6,566 nt of DNA, from assembly GCA_018304445.1 (NCBI GenBank), contig JAGVWD010000029.1:1-6566 (forward strand), in the 5' to 3' direction. Origin of the DNA: Candidatus Iainarchaeum sp. Its GTDB lineage: Archaea > Iainarchaeota > Iainarchaeia > Iainarchaeales > JAXPJC01. Positions 5,180-6,566 of this stretch are shown one piece after another (positions within the stretch are counted from its first letter, which is position 1; each line of letters begins with the position of its first letter). The translations under genes were made by a program, and so were the position numbers. The notes beneath the pieces are model-generated. The model was not told the DNA's origin and made no database searches. It saw only the letters and a program-made list of their open reading frames with translations.

Positions 5180-6029
5180 ATTGCTGAATAAACTGGAAAT
5201 GGAAAGAAAGAGAAAGCTGTTTGAAACCGAAAGGCTTCCGAAAAGCGTGAAAGAGCATTTGGAAAGAAAAACCTCGGGGCTGGGCGCGCCATTGGGAAGC
5301 CCGCTGCCCAATATAAAAGTGGATTGGCTTGGGCGCATTGAAAAATGGAGATACAACAGGGAAAAATTAGAGCGACTGTTCCCGGGGATTTTTAGCAACG
5401 AGTTTTTCCTGAAATTGCCAAGAGTCGGGGGCGGGAGAGAGGGTGAAGTAAGGCGTCTGCATCTCGGCAAGGAGAATGTTTTCATTTCTTCAAGCGGAAT
5501 GCATTGGTATGACTTGATAATTAAAAAATTCAAGAAGGGTGCAAGGAGCAGCCCTGAAAACCAGGCAAAAACCCTGCACAGCCTGCATATAATATATAAT
5601 TGGCTGATGGCAAACAAAATGCTTCCGGAGTCGAAAAATTTTGAGTTGAGAGTTGCAGAGGTAATTGCCTACAAAGGGCCTTTTCTCGCAATGAGATACA
5701 TAAAGGACCCCCTGTCATTAGGGCAATTGCCTAGTGATTTAAGGAAAGAGGCATGGGGGCTGGTAACAAACTTTGGCAGGTCAATTTCCAATGCCGAAAA
5801 CAGGCTTATCAGGCATTACGAAAGAGCCGGCTTGGTTTATCCGAGCCCTGATTTTGTTCCACCAAACATATTAATCCGACTAAGAGGCCGTGCAGGGGAA
5901 AGGGGCCAAACATACATCTTTGACCAGTTTTCAGAGCCTGTAAGAGCAAAGGAACGAAGGTTTAGAAAAGAATCTATTAGGAGGATGGTTGAAAACCGCC
6001 CGATTACCGAAAAACGCCAGATCACATAA
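5166..6029 (+). CDS. Divergent protein-kinase-like fold protein, HEPN operon partner
   Basis: From the ATG at 5166 the protein has 287 residues. I do not recognise a named family, but the order of motifs fits a kinase/APH-like fold. A Gly-rich turn (VGGGREGEV, 87-95) precedes a strand with Lys (YDLIIKKF, Lys120 or Lys121). A helix follows (about 131-149), then a strand and hinge (VAEVIAYKGPFLAMRYI, 163-179) and a long helix (190-220). The catalytic-loop-like SPDFVPPNIL (227-236) has Asp229 and Asn234 at the D-x4-N spacing of HGDLHPGNIL. YIFDQF then gives a metal-binding-like Asp253. The usual His of HGD or HRD is Ser227 here, and an insertion of about five residues separates Asn234 and Asp253. 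The N-terminal 80 residues are basic, helical and unassigned. It overlaps the HEPN gene by 14 bases. The kinase reading is a pattern match by eye; whether it is active is unknown. Confidence 0.55.
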   Translation: MARLKLLNKLEMERKRKLFETERLPKSVKEHLERKTSGLGAPLGSPLPNIKVDWLGRIEKWRYNREKLERLFPGIFSNEFFLKLPRVGGGREGEVRRLHLGKENVFISSSGMHWYDLIIKKFKKGARSSPENQAKTLHSLHIIYNWLMANKMLPESKNFELRVAEVIAYKGPFLAMRYIKDPLSLGQLPSDLRKEAWGLVTNFGRSISNAENRLIRHYERAGLVYPSPDFVPPNILIRLRGRAGERGQTYIFDQFSEPVRAKERRFRKESIRRMVENRPITEKRQIT

Positions 6030-6040
6030 ACCTTTATAAG
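6028..6040 (+). promoter_or_regulatory. BRE/TATA promoter of the ArsR-like/cysteine desulfurase operon
   Basis: AAACC followed by TTTATAAG is a near-ideal archaeal BRE plus TATA box. Its centre is about 26 bases before the ATG at 6062, so the transcript is probably leaderless. It overlaps the stop codon of the kinase-like gene, and no terminator is seen between the two operons. Confidence 0.75.
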
Positions 6041-6041
6041 C

Positions 6042-6065
6042 TCATATGACGCAATATTCATATGA
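6042..6065. promoter_or_regulatory. Twin TCATATGA palindromes, candidate operator
   Basis: The perfect 8-bp palindrome TCATATGA occurs at 6042-6049 and again at 6058-6065, separated by 8 bases. The second copy contains the start codon, and both lie immediately after the TATA box, where a bound protein would block initiation. ArsR-type dimers bind such short dyads. Autoregulation by the downstream gene is inference. Confidence 0.55.
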
Positions 6066-6391
6066 AAGCTGATTCATCTTTTTCCCATTACAGGTGCTTT
6101 GAGGTGCTTTCAAACCCACTGCGCCTGAAAATAATTTCTGAACTGAGAAAAAATCCCAAAACAGTCCTCGGGCTGGCTTCCGCGCTTAAAGAAGAGCAGA
6201 GCAAAATAAGCCATGCGCTTCAGGTATTGAGGAAATGCAGGTTTGTGGATGTTGAGAGAAAGGGAAAGGGGCGCATATACTCCATAAGCGAAAACTTCGG
6301 GAAAATGAGGGCAAGGAGCGGCATACTTGATGCAATTGCATTTTACAAGCAGAATGTCTGCAGGGTCTGCAGCAAGGAGCACGGAGCATGA
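6062..6391 (+). CDS. ArsR-like winged-helix regulator with C-terminal CxxC, linked to Fe-S biogenesis
   Basis: This 109-residue protein has the ArsR/HTH_20 pattern. Residues 13-30 read FEVLSNPLRLKIISELRK, followed by the helix-turn-helix (VLGLASALKEEQSKISHALQVLRKCRFV) and a wing (ERKGKGRIYSIS). A C-terminal helix ends in NVCRVCSKEH. Its cysteines are Cys12, Cys59, Cys100 and Cys103, the last two as a CxxC with His107 nearby. These could bind a metal ion or an Fe-S cluster. Its stop overlaps the start of a cysteine desulfurase gene as ATGA (6388-6391), so the two are tightly coupled. By analogy with IscR and SufR it could sense Fe-S or metal supply and repress its own operon, but that is inference. 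The start is supported by the TATA box 26 bases upstream. Confidence 0.85.
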   Translation: MKADSSFSHYRCFEVLSNPLRLKIISELRKNPKTVLGLASALKEEQSKISHALQVLRKCRFVDVERKGKGRIYSISENFGKMRARSGILDAIAFYKQNVCRVCSKEHGA

Positions 6392-6566
6392 GGCGCATTT
6401 ATCTGGACCACGCGGCAACTACTCCAATTGACGCAAGGGCGCTTAAGGCAATGAGGCCCTATTTCAGCGAAAAATACGGGAACGCGGGCTCACTGCATTA
6501 TTTCGGAAATGAGGCGAAAAAGGCGATGGAAAAGGCGCGCGCGGAAATTGCGCATGCGATAAATGC
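6388..6566 (+). CDS. iscS: Cysteine desulfurase, NifS/IscS type (N-terminal fragment, cut by window edge)
   Basis: The frame from the ATG at 6388 is open for 59 codons to the window edge. It gives the classic N-terminus of class V PLP aminotransferases of the NifS/IscS group: IYLDHAATTPID, then ALKAMRPYFSEKYGNAGSLH, then YFGNEAKKAMEKARAEIAHAI. The enzyme takes sulfur from L-cysteine as a persulfide for Fe-S cluster and thio-cofactor synthesis in the cytoplasm. The catalytic Cys and the PLP Lys lie beyond the window. Its start overlaps the stop of the ArsR-like regulator by four bases, as is typical of translational coupling. The symbol is a choice of the NifS/IscS group. SufS is less likely because the sequence looks like NifS/IscS, but the fragment is too short to be certain. 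Confidence 0.92.
   Translation, partial: MRRIYLDHAATTPIDARALKAMRPYFSEKYGNAGSLHYFGNEAKKAMEKARAEIAHAIN

Noticed and set aside
4856..5617. A 253-codon minus-strand open frame opposite the HEPN and kinase-like genes
   Set aside because: It spans two plus-strand genes that have Shine-Dalgarno sites and recognisable motifs. Its product is rich in Ser, Leu, Phe and Cys, as expected of an antisense shadow, and it has no domain pattern or promoter.
5166..6029. Naming the kinase-like gene as an MNT antitoxin because it follows a HEPN gene
   Set aside because: I see no GSx10DxD nucleotidyltransferase motif. The visible motifs fit a kinase-like fold better.
1..6566. tRNA, rRNA, riboswitch, insertion sequence or attachment site
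   Set aside because: I saw no cloverleaf-like or conserved RNA segments, no transposase-like frames and no flanking terminal repeats. Intergenic regions are all under 200 bases.

Overview
The window looks like archaeal chromosome. Evidence: TATA/BRE-type promoters instead of -35/-10 boxes, three promoter-proximal genes whose ATG sits at the predicted transcription start (leaderless), a TrmB-family regulator, a membrane-tethered winged-helix regulator of a type common in archaea, and an oligo-T terminator without a hairpin. The small compact genes and unusual exported proteins would fit a DPANN-type or euryarchaeal lineage, but the lineage cannot be fixed from this sequence alone.

Layout. (1) 1-945, minus strand: a lipid-anchored ABC-transporter substrate-binding protein of the NMT1/SsuA/TauA type, cut by the window edge. 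(2) 1054-1800, plus: a divergently transcribed TrmB-family regulator, probably controlling the transporter from the shared 108-bp intergenic region, which holds a TATA box on each strand and an imperfect inverted repeat. (3) 1848-3634, minus: a two-gene operon with a 4-base ATGA overlap. It encodes a 508-residue exported, almost entirely helical protein built on sixteen 11-residue repeats followed by aromatic heptads, then an 87-residue acidic lipoprotein. (4) 3635-3829: a divergent promoter region rich in short direct and inverted repeats. (5) 3830-6029, plus: a three-gene operon encoding a membrane-tethered winged-helix regulator, a HEPN-type putative ribonuclease with an RNxxxH motif, and a 287-residue protein that I read as a divergent protein-kinase-like fold. 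(6) 6062 to the end, plus: a small ArsR-like regulator with a C-terminal CxxC, translationally coupled (ATGA) to a NifS/IscS-type cysteine desulfurase cut by the window edge.

How the parts may work together. Blocks 1-2 look like nutrient uptake plus its local regulator. Block 3 looks like a cell-surface filament or scaffold with a lipid-anchored partner. Block 5 is the most interesting: a candidate toxin-antitoxin-like or stress-response module in which a HEPN RNase would be paired with a kinase-like partner and controlled by a membrane sensor-regulator. Block 6 looks like an Fe-S biogenesis operon with a regulator that could sense Fe-S or metal status and bind twin TCATATGA palindromes at its own start site. 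There are no rRNA or tRNA genes, CRISPR arrays or transposons that I can see, and no gene-free stretch longer than 300 bases.
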